NCBI RefSeq assembly: GCF_002498065.1
Contig: NZ_DAFZ01000014.1
Span: 13,339 to 32,149 of the forward strand
Reading direction: 5' to 3'
DNA length: 18,811 bases
DNA from: Methanoculleus sp. UBA208
GTDB taxonomy: Archaea; Halobacteriota; Methanomicrobia; Methanomicrobiales; Methanoculleaceae
Part shown: piece by piece, positions 6,250-12,301 of the stretch
Position numbering within the stretch: the first letter of the stretch is position 1
How the letters are laid out: each line of letters begins with the position of its first letter
Made by a program: the position numbers and the translations under genes
The notes under the pieces: model-generated
The model's input: only the letters and a program-made list of their open reading frames with translations
Databases searched by the model: none
Told to the model about the DNA's origin: nothing

Positions 6250-7269
6250 ATGGAACGTGATTCAGCGCACGACAGGTATACTCAGCGGGATGCCCGGTTT
6301 CCGGGAATGCTGCTCTGCGTCCTGGTGCTCGCCAGCATAGTGGTTCTCCTCACAGCCATCCTGGCGGGCATCACCGGCACATCCGGGGGTGGGTATGATC
6401 CCGCCATCGCCGCAATGCTTGCAGAGATTAATGAATCCGAACTGGAGAAAACGACGTACGACCTGCAGAACTTTCCGACCCGGGCGTTCGGCTCCGCCGG
6501 AAACCGGGAGGCGGGCGAGTACCTCTACCGGAGGTTTGACGAGATCCCCGGGCTTGAGGTGGAGTTCCAGGGAGGGGACCTCCGGAACGTCGTCGCCACG
6601 CTCCCCGGGAGCGACAACGCCTCAGAAGGGGTCGTGGTGGTGGGGGCGCACTACGACAGCACGTCTTCGGACCCCGCCCGCGCGCCCGGGGCCACCGACA
6701 ACGGGTGCGGCGTTGCGATCGTCCTGGAACTCGCCCGGGCGATGAGTCGGCACTCGTTTGACCGGACGGTGCAATTTGCGCTCTGGAACGGCGAAGAAAG
6801 CGGCCGTTACGGCAGCATCGACTATGCCGAAAGCACGACGGTCCCGGTCGTGCTCTACTTCAACTACGATTCGGCCTGCTACGATCCTGAGAACCGCTCG
6901 GTCCTCGATATCGTCTACGATGAGCGTTCCGCGGATATCGCGGCGCTTATGGCGGACTACAACACCCTTTATTCCACGAACTTCATCCTGACAGAGAACA
7001 ACCACACCTGCACCTCGGACCATATCTCTTTCCGGGCCCGGGAGTTCCCGGCCGTGACGACCCACTGCGAGGAGCACGGTCCGGCCCATACGCCGGAGGA
7101 TACCATCGACCGGGTGTCGTTTGGGTATGCGAAGAGGAACGCCCAGCTCGGTCTTGCGGTGCTCGGGGAGGTGGCCGGGCTCCGGGGCGACGAGGAAGAT
7201 GCCGCCGTCCCGAAGGCCCCGGTGATGATAGTATGGAACATCTCCGGCAGGCTGGACGGAGCGGGTTGA
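6250..7269 (+). CDS. Membrane-anchored M28 family zinc peptidase
   Basis: A 339-residue protein with a basic/polar head, one hydrophobic helix (about 18-42) and an outward-facing peptidase domain. The co-catalytic M28 set is complete: H134 in GAHYDS, D150 in GATDNG, E182 (base) and E183 (ligand) in NGEES, D207 in NYDSA, and H280 in HTPEDT. Family members remove N-terminal amino acids from peptides. Cysteines at 155, 209, 255 and about 275 may pair outside the cell. Several N-x-T/S sites (NAS, NRS, NHT) also suit a surface location. ATG 6250 has GTGATC at 6240-6245 and a good TATA box. The tail past residue 310 is variable. Substrate is unknown; scavenging of peptides is the simplest inference. 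Confidence 0.88.
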   Translation: MERDSAHDRYTQRDARFPGMLLCVLVLASIVVLLTAILAGITGTSGGGYDPAIAAMLAEINESELEKTTYDLQNFPTRAFGSAGNREAGEYLYRRFDEIPGLEVEFQGGDLRNVVATLPGSDNASEGVVVVGAHYDSTSSDPARAPGATDNGCGVAIVLELARAMSRHSFDRTVQFALWNGEESGRYGSIDYAESTTVPVVLYFNYDSACYDPENRSVLDIVYDERSADIAALMADYNTLYSTNFILTENNHTCTSDHISFRAREFPAVTTHCEEHGPAHTPEDTIDRVSFGYAKRNAQLGLAVLGEVAGLRGDEEDAAVPKAPVMIVWNISGRLDGAG

Positions 7270-7352
7270 CGGCCCGTTGCCGGCAGCCGTCCGCCCTCCC
7301 CCGGCCCGGGTACGCGGAACCCCCTGTCACCGGGAGCTGCGGCATGGGGCAA

Positions 7353-7361
7353 GTTATTATT
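7353..7361 (+). promoter_or_regulatory. TATA-like box in the 222-nt gap before the 99-aa gene
   Basis: TTATTATTA stands out in very GC-rich DNA between the M28 gene and ATG 7492. It predicts a start near 7380 and a leader of about 110 nt. Nothing else clear is seen in 7270-7491 apart from a possible short Arg-rich frame, which is not supported. Confidence 0.4.
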
Positions 7362-7491
7362 AGGAGAGGGTCGAGAGGAGGTGGCTCCCGGGAGTGAGGC
7401 GGGTTTTCCGGCGGGCGGAGGACGCGGCCTCCCGCCATCTCCGGGGGCCGCGCAGAACCGCGACGGGCCGCGCACGTCCGGGTGATGAGGA

Positions 7492-7791
7492 ATGCGTATG
7501 AGAGGCGAAGCCGAAGAGAAGATGGGGGAAGAATCGCGACCGGTCACGTTTACCTGCTATCGTGTCACCCCGGGAGAGGAAGAAGGCACTCCCGAGGAGG
7601 GTATGAACACCTACAGCGTCGTGGTGCTGCTCCCCGACGGGGACATCAAGCACCGGGTCGTCTGGGCGTCGGCGCCCGAGGACATCGGCGACGCGATCCG
7701 GGTCCCCCCCGGTTCGCGGGTGATCATGACCGAGATGAAGAATACCCTCGTATGGGACAGCGAAGAGGTGGGGGCCGCACCGGCCTCCTGA
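7492..7791 (+). CDS. Conserved-looking hypothetical protein, 99 aa
   Basis: No family is recognised. The protein is acidic and soluble, with no signal or membrane segment. An N-terminal charged stretch (1-17) leads to a core with alternating hydrophobic residues (VTFTCYRV, YSVVVLLPDGDIKHRVVWA, SRVIMTEMKNTLVWD), which suggests a small beta-rich domain. Codon use matches the neighbours: third positions are G/C rich and the protein lacks the Arg/Pro bias of the shadow frames. ATG 7492 has GGTGAT at 7481-7486; ATG 7498 and ATG 7522 are in-frame alternatives. A T-rich stretch (CTCTTTT) follows the stop at 7793-7799. That it is a real gene is likely; function is unknown. Confidence 0.55.
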   Translation: MRMRGEAEEKMGEESRPVTFTCYRVTPGEEEGTPEEGMNTYSVVVLLPDGDIKHRVVWASAPEDIGDAIRVPPGSRVIMTEMKNTLVWDSEEVGAAPAS

Positions 7792-7862
7792 CCTCTTTTG
7801 AGACCGGACCCTTTCGGCCGTCCCGTTCCGAAGACCTGGCCGGAATACTCTCACTCATGCGG

Positions 7863-7903
7863 CACCGCGGAAGGAAGATTGTGCCTTCCGGTTCGCCGCG
7901 GTG
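7863..7903 (+). promoter_or_regulatory. Two-tier stem-loop in the SnoaL-gene leader region
   Basis: CACCGC (7863-7868) pairs with GCGGTG (7898-7903). Inside it GGAAGG (7869-7874) pairs with CCTTCC (7884-7889) around a 9-nt loop. The 3' side carries an 8-nt bulge. Together the stem has 12 perfect pairs. It lies 90 nt before the SnoaL-like start and 71 nt after the preceding stop. Confidence 0.45.
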
Positions 7904-7943
7904 TTCTGGTCCGCATAGGCGCTCGAATTCAACAGAAAGATGT

Positions 7944-7982
7944 CGACAGAGTCCGGTGATGCACCGGACCGACGTTCTGTCG
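7944..7982 (+). promoter_or_regulatory. Long imperfect hairpin abutting the SnoaL-gene ribosome site
   Basis: CGACAGA (7944-7950) pairs with TCTGTCG (7976-7982), and directly inside GTCCGGTG (7951-7958) pairs with CACCGGAC (7962-7969) around ATG. That is 15 perfect pairs broken only by a 6-nt bulge on the 3' arm. GGATGGA (7984-7990), the only SD candidate, begins one base after the stem. Confidence 0.55.
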
Positions 7983-7992
7983 TGGATGGAGT

Positions 7993-8379
7993 ATGGTTGC
8001 CGACGAAGTAAGGAAGGCCATCGACGCGAACAATAAACGATTCTCCGAAGGGTTCCTGAAGGGCGATGCCGCAATAACGGCATCGGTCTTTGCAGAGGAC
8101 GCCGTAGTCTTCCCTCCCGACACCCCCATGATCCAGGGAAGAGAGGCGATCGAGGAGTTCTGGAGAACGGTCATGGCGTCGGGCGTAAAAGAGGTGGAAC
8201 TGACCACGATTGAACTCTCCGGGGATGGCGACTTTCTGCACGAGAAGGGAACGGGCATTCTCAGGGTCCGTCCGCCGGGTGGAACGCCTGCCGAGCAGAA
8301 GATCAAATTTGTCGTCGTGTGGAAGCGCACGGCGGACGGCTGGAAGAACCTGTGGGATATCTGGAACGCTTCTCCCTGA
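7993..8379 (+). CDS. SnoaL/DUF4440-like (NTF2 fold) protein
   Basis: A 128-residue small alpha+beta protein. The order of elements fits the SnoaL/DUF4440 group of the NTF2-like fold: an N-terminal helix (VRKAIDANNKRFSEGFLKGD), the AITASVFAEDAVVFPPDTPMI loop, IQGREAIEEFWRTV, then antiparallel strands ending in KFVVVWKRTADGWKNLWDIWN. The family contains enzymes, ketosteroid-isomerase relatives and ligand-binding proteins, so no reaction can be assigned. There is no signal peptide, so it acts in the cytoplasm. ATG 7993 follows GGATGGA and a long hairpin in the leader. A perfect hairpin at 8410-8427 follows the gene. It is convergent with the Cache lipoprotein gene. Confidence 0.8.
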   Translation: MVADEVRKAIDANNKRFSEGFLKGDAAITASVFAEDAVVFPPDTPMIQGREAIEEFWRTVMASGVKEVELTTIELSGDGDFLHEKGTGILRVRPPGGTPAEQKIKFVVVWKRTADGWKNLWDIWNASP

Positions 8380-8409
8380 TGCGGGAGCAGCGAGACCGCC
8401 GGATTCGCC

Positions 8410-8427
8410 GGGCATCTTCAGATGCCC
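8410..8427 (+). terminator. Perfect stem-loop between two convergent genes
   Basis: GGGCATCT and AGATGCCC form an 8-bp stem with a two-base TC centre, 30 nt past the SnoaL-like stop, followed by TCTCG. As a palindrome it could act on either strand. There is no long T run, so a terminator role is only likely. Confidence 0.4.
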
Positions 8428-8517
8428 TCTCGCAATGGATACGAAGAGGCATGCCGGTCCCGATCACCCCGCGTACGAAGGGCGCCGCAAGGGCTTGATC
8501 CTGCAGCCGTGGAGTTT

Positions 8518-8527
8518 GTGAAAAAGA
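8518..8527 (-). terminator. T-rich tract after the Cache lipoprotein gene
   Basis: On the minus strand this reads CTCTTTTTCA, 6 nt downstream of the stop at 8533-8535. It is a plausible archaeal T-tract terminator. Confidence 0.35.
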
Positions 8528-8532
8528 GGTAT

Positions 8533-9483
8533 TCAGGGGAGCACTGTATCTTCCCCGGTGATCTCGCTTAAATAGACGCCGGAGCCGACCCACCAGGTAT
8601 CGTCGACCGGGAGGACGTAGCCGATCTTGAGTTCGTCGCGGTCATCCTGCTCGGGATTCGGCCAGACGAAGACGATGAACCCTCCTCCCGACTCTGCGGT
8701 GTCCCTGAGCGCCCGGATGTTCTCCATCCCGAACGGGTCCTGCCGCTCGATCAGGCTCGTGCCGATCGAGTCCTGCAGGTGGGGATGGGCAAGGAGCGTT
8801 CCGTTGTAGTCGTAGGCGTAGAGGTAGTGGTCGGCCGAATCGACGAACATCCCGGACGCATTCGAGATCTCGGCAAACGCCGCCTGTGCTCCCTGCTCCC
8901 GGCCGTAGGCGGCACCGCGCTCGACGAGGTCGATCATCGCCGATACGGGTTCGGGATACGGCTCGGTTCCGGGCCCGGCCACGTCGGAGAGGTAGACGCC
9001 TGAGGCTACCCACCACGTCTCCCCGGCAGGGGCAACGTAGCCGATCTTCGGGACGTAGGTATCCCCTGCCGACTCGTCGATCGACCCGTTCTCCGGCGCC
9101 GGGTAGAGGTAGGCGATATACCCGCCGCCGTTTGCTGCGGTATGCGCACCGATGCGGATCACCGGCAGCCCCCGGACGTCGGTCCAGTTCCCGCGATTGG
9201 AACCGATTGCATCCTTCTCGTAGGGATGGGCAAGGAGCGTCCCGTTGTAATCGTAAGCGTACACGTAGAGGGCTCCCTGTGAGAACCGGCCGGAGCCGTC
9301 GTTGAATTCGCCGAGGGCCGCGTCTTCTCCGGCACTCTCCGCGTAGGCGGCGGCCTCCCGGACGAGACCCGCAAGGTCCGCGTGAGTCGTATTCTCCTTC
9401 ACGGTCTCCTGCCCGGCAGGGCCGCTGCATCCGGCCGCGAGCACCAGGAGGCAGACCATGCCGATGAGATAGCATCTTTTCAT
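8533..9483 (-). CDS. Lipoprotein with two tandem Cache-like sensor domains
   Basis: A 316-residue exported lipoprotein. It opens with MKRCYLIG, a hydrophobic stretch and the lipobox LAAGC (15-19), so C19 is the likely lipid attachment site. Two Cache-like units follow, each with a YAYDYNGTLLAHP strand-loop (75-87 and 222-234) and a closing TWWVxSGVYLS strand (about 156-166 and 296-306). The repeat offset is 147 residues, and the DNA of the two loops is still closely similar (8782-8820 versus 9223-9261). Cache domains bind small molecules outside the cell, usually as parts of kinases or chemoreceptors. No transmembrane or signalling domain is present, so it may be a free binding protein or partner a separate receptor. 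ATG 9483 is chosen over 9516 since it gives the signal peptide. It is divergent from the LUD gene. Confidence 0.85.
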   Translation of the reverse strand: MKRCYLIGMVCLLVLAAGCSGPAGQETVKENTTHADLAGLVREAAAYAESAGEDAALGEFNDGSGRFSQGALYVYAYDYNGTLLAHPYEKDAIGSNRGNWTDVRGLPVIRIGAHTAANGGGYIAYLYPAPENGSIDESAGDTYVPKIGYVAPAGETWWVASGVYLSDVAGPGTEPYPEPVSAMIDLVERGAAYGREQGAQAAFAEISNASGMFVDSADHYLYAYDYNGTLLAHPHLQDSIGTSLIERQDPFGMENIRALRDTAESGGGFIVFVWPNPEQDDRDELKIGYVLPVDDTWWVGSGVYLSEITGEDTVLP

Positions 9484-9577
9484 ACCCTCTTGTGGGATGG
9501 AATACCAAAAAAACACGCCGGAACCTTCCTCGCCGGGGAAAACGGCGCGGCCCCCCTCTCCCGATCCCGCTCATCGA

Positions 9578-9586
9578 GAGGTATAT
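9578..9586 (+). promoter_or_regulatory. TATA-like box of the LUD gene
   Basis: AGGTATATG in the 137-nt divergent gap predicts a start around 9608, giving a leader of about 10-15 nt that carries GGTGATC. On the other strand an A7 run (9507-9513) could serve the Cache lipoprotein as a T-rich TATA element 27-29 nt before its ATG. Confidence 0.45.
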
Positions 9587-9620
9587 GTGGGATCGCGTCC
9601 CCCGGCCGTGGGGTGATCTG

Positions 9621-10313
9621 ATGGCGAACGTTACCCAGCAGATGGCAAAAGCCACGGAGTACAGTGCGGCCAACCTGTTGAAGGATGCCGGGGCGGATGC
9701 GGAGCGATGGAGCCGGATGCCGGACGACGCGACGCTCAAAAAGACGATTGATGCGATCGAGGCCCGGAACATCGGGGTGATCCTCGTTGATACGGCAGAG
9801 GAGGCGCTTCGGACCGTCGTCGACCTGCTGCCCGAAGGGGCCGAGGTCATGAACGGCTACTCGACGACCCTGGTCGAGATGGGGTACGGCCGGGTGCTCA
9901 AAGAGAACCCGAAGGGATGGCGGGATTATCACGCGGTCATCACGGCCGAGGACGATGCCGAGAAGCGGCACGTGCTCCGCCGCAAAAGCGTGGCCGCAGA
10001 CTATTTCCTCTCCGGGGTGCAGGCGATCGCCGCCTCAGGCGAGGTCGTGGGGTGCGACAAGACCGGGAGCCGGACGGGGGCGTGGCCTCACGCGGCGGCC
10101 CGTCTCATCCTCGTCTCCGGGACGAACAAGATCGCGCCGACCATCGACGATGCGCTCCGGCGGTGCCGGGAGTATGCCCTGCCCCTCGAGAACCAGCGTG
10201 CGCAGCGTGCCTACGGCACGGGTAGTTACATCGGCAAATACGTGATCCTCGAGAACGAAGTTGCCGAGGGGAGGATAACGCTGGTCCTGATCCGCCAGCC
10301 GCTCGGGTACTGA
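9621..10313 (+). CDS. LUD-domain (LutC/DUF162-like) protein
   Basis: A 230-residue cytoplasmic protein of the LUD superfamily, named after lactate utilisation proteins LutB and LutC. A helical head (1-35) is followed by the NAGB/RpiA/CoA transferase-like core: GVILVDTAEEAL, EVMNGYSTTLVEMG, a central DYFLSGVQAIAASGEVVG strand, SRTGAWPH and LILVSGTNKIAPTIDDAL. The family's Gly-rich loops are intact. It has no iron-sulphur cluster motifs, so it is a stand-alone LUD unit rather than LutB. No lutA/lutB-like partners lie nearby, so lactate oxidation is not indicated and its reaction is unknown. ATG 9621 has GGTGATC at 9612-9618; upstream in-frame ATGs (9492, 9585) add unlike, Arg-rich sequence. Confidence 0.85.
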   Translation: MANVTQQMAKATEYSAANLLKDAGADAERWSRMPDDATLKKTIDAIEARNIGVILVDTAEEALRTVVDLLPEGAEVMNGYSTTLVEMGYGRVLKENPKGWRDYHAVITAEDDAEKRHVLRRKSVAADYFLSGVQAIAASGEVVGCDKTGSRTGAWPHAAARLILVSGTNKIAPTIDDALRRCREYALPLENQRAQRAYGTGSYIGKYVILENEVAEGRITLVLIRQPLGY

Positions 10314-10378
10314 ATCAGGCTGCCCCGCGCGGCGGCACCGGGCCTGCCTGCTAAAGGAAAAGGGCGGCGTCTTCATGG

Positions 10379-10405
10379 CGGGCTTATGCCCGGTTTATCT
10401 CTTTT
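10379..10405 (+). terminator. Hairpin plus T-rich tract after the LUD gene
   Basis: CGGGC (10379-10383) and GCCCG (10388-10392) pair around TTAT, followed by a T-rich run ending CTCTTTT at 10405. It lies 66 nt after the stop. The rest of 10314-10554 holds a C/T-rich stretch and the MscS promoter, with no credible gene. Confidence 0.45.
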
Positions 10406-10519
10406 GCGAGGTGCGGGCCAACCGTATCCCCTCCCTCTCCAGAGTTCTGCCGTCTCTCTGTCCGGCCATGCAGGAGCGGTTGTGGCGGTGCTCCTCCCTT
10501 CTTTCCTCCATCCGGAGGG

Positions 10520-10529
10520 TTTACTATAT
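10520..10529 (+). promoter_or_regulatory. TATA box of the MscS gene (leaderless)
   Basis: TTTACTATAT is centred about 29-30 nt before ATG 10555. No SD precedes that ATG, so the mRNA is probably leaderless. Confidence 0.55.
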
Positions 10530-10554
10530 CTGGGCTCCCGTGTCATCTTGATGC

Positions 10555-11376
10555 ATGGAGATCGCAGAAATCCTCAGCTCCACCGTTCCGCTCTCCGACA
10601 TAACGCTTGAACGCGTTGTTCTCGCCGTGCTTGTCGCGATCATCGGGTGGGTCGTGGTGAAGGTGCTCACGTCCGTCTTCACAAAGATGCTCTCCCGGGC
10701 GTCAAACCTGCCCGCCCTGATCATCGAGTTCCTGGTCAGATTCTTCTCGGTCCTGCTCTACGTGATCCTCGCCCTCGTCGTCCTCGCAACGCTCGGGTTC
10801 GACGTCTCCTCCATGGTGCTCGGGCTCTCGGCTGTGATCGGGCTCATCCTCGGTTTCGGCCTCCAGGACACCATCACCAACCTCGCCGCCGGGGTCTGGC
10901 TGGCGGCCTTCCGCCCCATCGACAAGGGGGAATACGTCGAGGTCAACGGCATATCCGGGACGGTCACCTCGGTCGGCATCATGGCGACCGAGCTGCTGAA
11001 GCTCGACAATACCTACATCACCATCCCGAACTCCCTAGTCTGGGGGAGCCCGGTGATCAACTCCACCAGGATGGACACGCGCCGTACCGAGGTCAAGGTC
11101 GGGGTCGCCTACGACAGCGACCTGAATACGGCGATCCGGGTCGCCACCGACCTGATGGCAGCCCACGAGGCGGTGCTCCCGTCACCGGAACCTGCGGTCG
11201 TCGTCACCGAACTGGCCGACTCTTCGGTGAACCTCGCTCTCCGGGCGTGGACGAAAACATCGGACTTCTGGGGTGTGCAGTGGGATCTGACCCGAGACGT
11301 CGCCAGGGCGTTCAAGGAGGCCGGCATCGAGATTCCCTTCCCGCAGGTGGACGTCCACCTGGACGGGATGCAATAG
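10555..11376 (+). CDS. MscS-family small-conductance mechanosensitive channel
   Basis: A 273-residue channel protein close in size to E. coli MscS. Three hydrophobic segments are seen at about 20-42, 58-82 and 86-114. The third is the pore helix, Gly/Ala patterned and ending GFGLQDTITNLAAGV (100-114), with the usual bend region. The soluble beta domain follows, with FRPIDKGEYVEVNGISGTV and the conserved YITIPNS loop, then the alpha-beta C-terminal domain (170-273). Such channels open under membrane tension and release solutes on osmotic downshock. ATG 10555 is the family start and sits about 29 nt from a TATA box without an SD. A T6 tract follows the stop. Nothing links it functionally to the neighbours. 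Confidence 0.93.
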   Translation: MEIAEILSSTVPLSDITLERVVLAVLVAIIGWVVVKVLTSVFTKMLSRASNLPALIIEFLVRFFSVLLYVILALVVLATLGFDVSSMVLGLSAVIGLILGFGLQDTITNLAAGVWLAAFRPIDKGEYVEVNGISGTVTSVGIMATELLKLDNTYITIPNSLVWGSPVINSTRMDTRRTEVKVGVAYDSDLNTAIRVATDLMAAHEAVLPSPEPAVVVTELADSSVNLALRAWTKTSDFWGVQWDLTRDVARAFKEAGIEIPFPQVDVHLDGMQ

Positions 11377-11381
11377 ATCAC

Positions 11382-11393
11382 TACTATTTTTTC
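11382..11393 (+). terminator. T-tract terminator after the MscS gene
   Basis: Six T residues at about 11387-11392 lie 10 nt past the stop. No strong stem precedes the run. Confidence 0.5.
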
Positions 11394-11685
11394 AGATTCG
11401 CGTCCGGCCCCTTCCCCGCCCGGCGGCACTCTCTATGGGCATCGCCTCCGTGGTTTTAGGGTTCTCTTCCCGCACGGTAGAGGATCCGGTGTTTCCTGCT
11501 CCCCGGAAAGGGATCGCCGTAGTGCCTCCCGGTACGGGACTGCCTGTCACCGTGATATCCAGGCTGTATTGCAGGATGCCGAACCGGGGCCGGAAATGTT
11601 CCTGGATGCTTCCGGTGGGAGAGGGTGAGCAGTCAAGTAAACGACGCCTTTCAGCGTTAAGCAGACAACTCCTGTCCGGCGGGTC

Positions 11686-11786
11686 AATCTATTCTGTTAG
11701 ATTAATGCCGGGCGTTGTTTAAATTAACTTGTTGTATCAGAGGATTACTTATAACTCAACTTTATAACGTGATGGATTGGAGGTGA
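11686..11786 (+). promoter_or_regulatory. AT-rich promoter region and strong SD of the 113-aa membrane protein
   Basis: The 414-nt gap 11377-11790 has no credible gene; its last 100 nt turn AT-rich. AATCTA and TAGATT (11686-11691, 11698-11703) form an inverted repeat. TTTAAATT (11718-11725) is the best-placed TATA box, giving a leader of about 44 nt. CTTATAAC (11749-11756) and CTTTATAAC (11760-11768) form a tandem near-repeat. GGAGGTGA (11779-11786), the most complete SD in the window, sits 4 nt before GTG 11791. Confidence 0.55.
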
Positions 11787-11790
11787 AATT

Positions 11791-12132
11791 GTGGCAATAA
11801 CCGCGATAATGAACATAATCGGCGGACTGGTATTGTGTGCAGGGGTTATAGGGGTCCTGCCCGTTCTCGGGGACTTCCTTGAGAAGGCAGGCAAATTCCT
11901 GGGCGGTTTCCAGGTCATCATAGGGATCGTCATGATGCTCCTCGGACTACTTGGGATCTTCTCGCTGCAGGGTATCGTTGCCTTCTTGGTAGGGGTCATC
12001 CTCCTGACCGGTGCGTTCCACGTAATTCCGGGTCTCGGTAAGTATCTCGAGAAGTTCGGTACGTGGTTGGGCAGCTTCCAGACGATCATCGGTGCCATCG
12101 CGATCATCATCGGTATTCTGGCGATTCTCTGA
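11791..12132 (+). CDS. Small membrane protein built from an internal duplication
   Basis: A 113-residue, very hydrophobic protein of unrecognised family. It is made of two similar units of about 52-55 residues. In each, a hydrophobic helix leads to a short amphipathic segment and a second helix: VLPVLGDFLEKAGKFLGGFQ then VIIGIVMMLLG in the first, VIPGLGKYLEKFGTWLGSFQ then TIIGAIAIIIG in the second. Shared positions include P, LG, LEK, G, LG, FQ and IIG. Four membrane-spanning or re-entrant segments are likely. The Gly-rich helices and paired LEK loops would suit a small oligomeric or pore-like protein, but that is inference. GTG 11791 has a near-perfect SD. The gene is visibly less GC-rich than its neighbours. 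A three-hairpin, T6-ending region follows. Confidence 0.75.
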   Translation: MAITAIMNIIGGLVLCAGVIGVLPVLGDFLEKAGKFLGGFQVIIGIVMMLLGLLGIFSLQGIVAFLVGVILLTGAFHVIPGLGKYLEKFGTWLGSFQTIIGAIAIIIGILAIL

Positions 12133-12187
12133 GGCTTCACCCCGGGGGTGAAGGCGGCAGAGAGCGGGAACTCTCGCGGTGAAAGCC
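12133..12187 (+). other. Alternative stem-loops after the 113-aa gene
   Basis: CTTCACCC (12135-12142) pairs with GGGTGAAG (12146-12153). GAGAG (12160-12164) pairs with CTCTC (12171-12175). The same GGCTTCACC (12133-12141) can instead pair with GGTGAAAGCC (12178-12187) with one bulged base, enclosing the second hairpin. The two folds exclude each other. Confidence 0.4.
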
Positions 12188-12197
12188 CGGGATGAAC

Positions 12198-12218
12198 GAA
12201 AGGCTGCCTTTCTTTTTT
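12198..12218 (+). terminator. Hairpin followed by T6
   Basis: GAAAGG (12198-12203) and CCTTTC (12207-12212) pair around CTG, followed at once by six T (12213-12218). It is the clearest stem-plus-T terminator in the window and lies between convergent genes. Confidence 0.7.
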
Positions 12219-12301
12219 AAGATCTTAACGGTCTTTGCACCTTCGCTATGAGCCGGGAGGAGCGTCCTCGTGGATATCCATTGCCCGGCTCCGGCCATCC
12301 C

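Noticed and set aside
7394..7501. Possible 35-codon Arg-rich leader frame (GTG 7394) ending in ATGA at ATG 7498
   Set aside because: A GGAGGT lies before it, but composition is that of a GC-rich shadow, and the likely transcript start near 7380 would leave the SD at the very 5' end.
7482..8036. 184-codon plus-strand frame overlapping the 99-aa gene
   Set aside because: It is Arg/Gly/His rich, runs through the two large hairpins and overlaps the start of the SnoaL-like gene; the alternative frame has protein-like composition.
10386..10610. 74-codon frame between the LUD and MscS genes
   Set aside because: It runs across the MscS promoter and start, and has no SD or recognisable feature.
11435..11722. 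95-codon frame in the 414-nt gap after the MscS gene
   Set aside because: It has no SD, no domain and noncoding-like composition, and overlaps the promoter of the next gene.
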